64,000 nt of DNA. Origin: Trichoderma breve (taxonomy: Eukaryota; Ascomycota; Sordariomycetes; Hypocreales; Hypocreaceae). Below are positions 63,414 through 64,000 of the stretch, piece after piece (position 1 is the stretch's first letter; each line of letters begins with the position of its first letter). The stretch covers positions 5,766,001 to 5,830,000 of the forward strand of contig NC_079233.1 of NCBI RefSeq assembly GCF_028502605.1. Direction: 5' to 3'. The notes below the pieces were generated by a model. That model was not told the origin of the DNA. It was given only the letters and a program-made list of their open reading frames with translations, and made no database searches. A program made the position numbers and the translations under genes.

Positions 63414-64000
63414 CTCTGCGACTACGACGACGTTTCCGTAGAGATATTTGGTGGGAAAAGAGCTTTTGGCGGCTTCAAATGCGAAGACGTCGCTGCGATC
63501 TGAAGAAAGCAGTGCTTGAAGGTGGCAGAGCGGCAGAATTCTGAGATTTTTGGCGGTGAGAGCAGGGCGTGGCTAGTGCCTGGTGGCGCCGTTGAATCCA
63601 AGAGTGGCGCTAGAGAAATGGCACTGAAGGAGTTCCCCAAAGGATGATTCTGTTGTATAAGGGAAGAGTTGAATAGAATTATTTATTTTTTCAAAAAGCA
63701 TATGAAAAGGTTGAATTGGTTCATAATGTCATTGAATGGAATATATGTTGTCTAAATGGTGTCGTGATTAGACATTTATTATACAAGATTTGCGTCCAAG
63801 ACTCTGCACGCCCTAGTCATACAGTTCTCTCTTACATGATAGCTTTCTAAAGGCCGTCCTTTCTAATCAGTCATATGAATACTCTCGAGATGATCTCAGT
63901 GATGAAATTATTAGTGATGTAGAATTCTCCACTCTCAACCTATGCAGATTTTGAGCGGAGTTGCAGACCATATGGAGCAAGCTGCTCATTGCTGAGCTTG
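63414..64000. other. upstream region of utp11 at window edge
   Basis: 587 bp; utp11 promoter on the left, AT-rich after 63650. The ORF at 63422-63640 is unremarkable. Nothing further seen. Confidence 0.45.

Noticed and set aside
1..64000. CRISPR arrays, prophage or intact transposons
   Set aside because: This is eukaryotic nuclear DNA; the only tandem arrays are coding repeats or microsatellites, and no transposase or reverse transcriptase motif was seen in any frame I read.

Overview
The window is nuclear DNA of a filamentous ascomycete, most likely Trichoderma (Hypocreales). The closest species clue is the D-xylulose reductase at 55-56 kb. Its two-exon layout, short first exon, 363-residue length and sequence match what I remember of Trichoderma reesei xdh1. 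Genes carry short introns (50-156 nt) with GT..AG borders, several with CTAAC/CTAAT-like branch sites. Both strands are used, there are no operons, and intergenic spaces are often 0.5-2.5 kb. I did not assign a species.

Layout. 0-7 kb: the 3' part of usb1 (U6 snRNA 3'-end processing), cks1 (CDK subunit, rebuilt from four exons), ero1 (ER thiol oxidase ending in RDEL) and an intron-containing tRNA-Leu(CAG). 7-17 kb: an SDR oxidoreductase facing a 5.3-kb intronless gene for a giant secreted Cys-rich repeat protein with a GLEYA/PA14-like domain, then a 2.7-kb gene-free stretch. 17-31 kb: a housekeeping block with a Nudix hydrolase, a Vps38/UVRAG-type protein, the WDR24/Rtc1 SEA (GATOR2) subunit, exon-junction protein Y14, ribosomal protein eS30 in four exons, and a PAF-acetylhydrolase-like lipase. 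31-36 kb: AT-rich and gene-poor, with what looks like a decayed HNH-type gene and a perfect 12-bp inverted repeat. 36-47 kb: a 1016-aa coiled-coil/Cys-motif protein, a small coiled-coil protein, a Zn2Cys6 regulator tail-to-tail with a PhyH dioxygenase, and a cystathionine gamma-synthase-type enzyme. 49-57 kb: a peroxisomal D-amino-acid oxidase, cmc1, a MARVEL membrane protein and xdh1 with candidate Cre1/Xyr1 sites. 57-64 kb: an unrecognised 376-aa protein, a 615-aa proline-rich protein with a hydrophobic C-terminal tail, and utp11.

Most genes are independent housekeeping functions: RNA processing and ribosome biogenesis (usb1, Y14, eS30, utp11), nutrient signalling and autophagy (Rtc1, Vps38/UVRAG), redox folding and mitochondria (ero1, cmc1), and carbon/nitrogen use (xdh1, D-amino-acid oxidase). 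I see no complete secondary-metabolite cluster, defence system or intact transposon. The most distinctive locus is the giant repeat protein: a 120-bp higher-order repeat in near-identical copies, a ~210-bp repeat array, a putative lectin-like domain and an Asn-Leu-Thr-Gly tail. Several genes contain in-frame or very short exons/introns that a simple ORF reading would miss; these are spelled out exon by exon.
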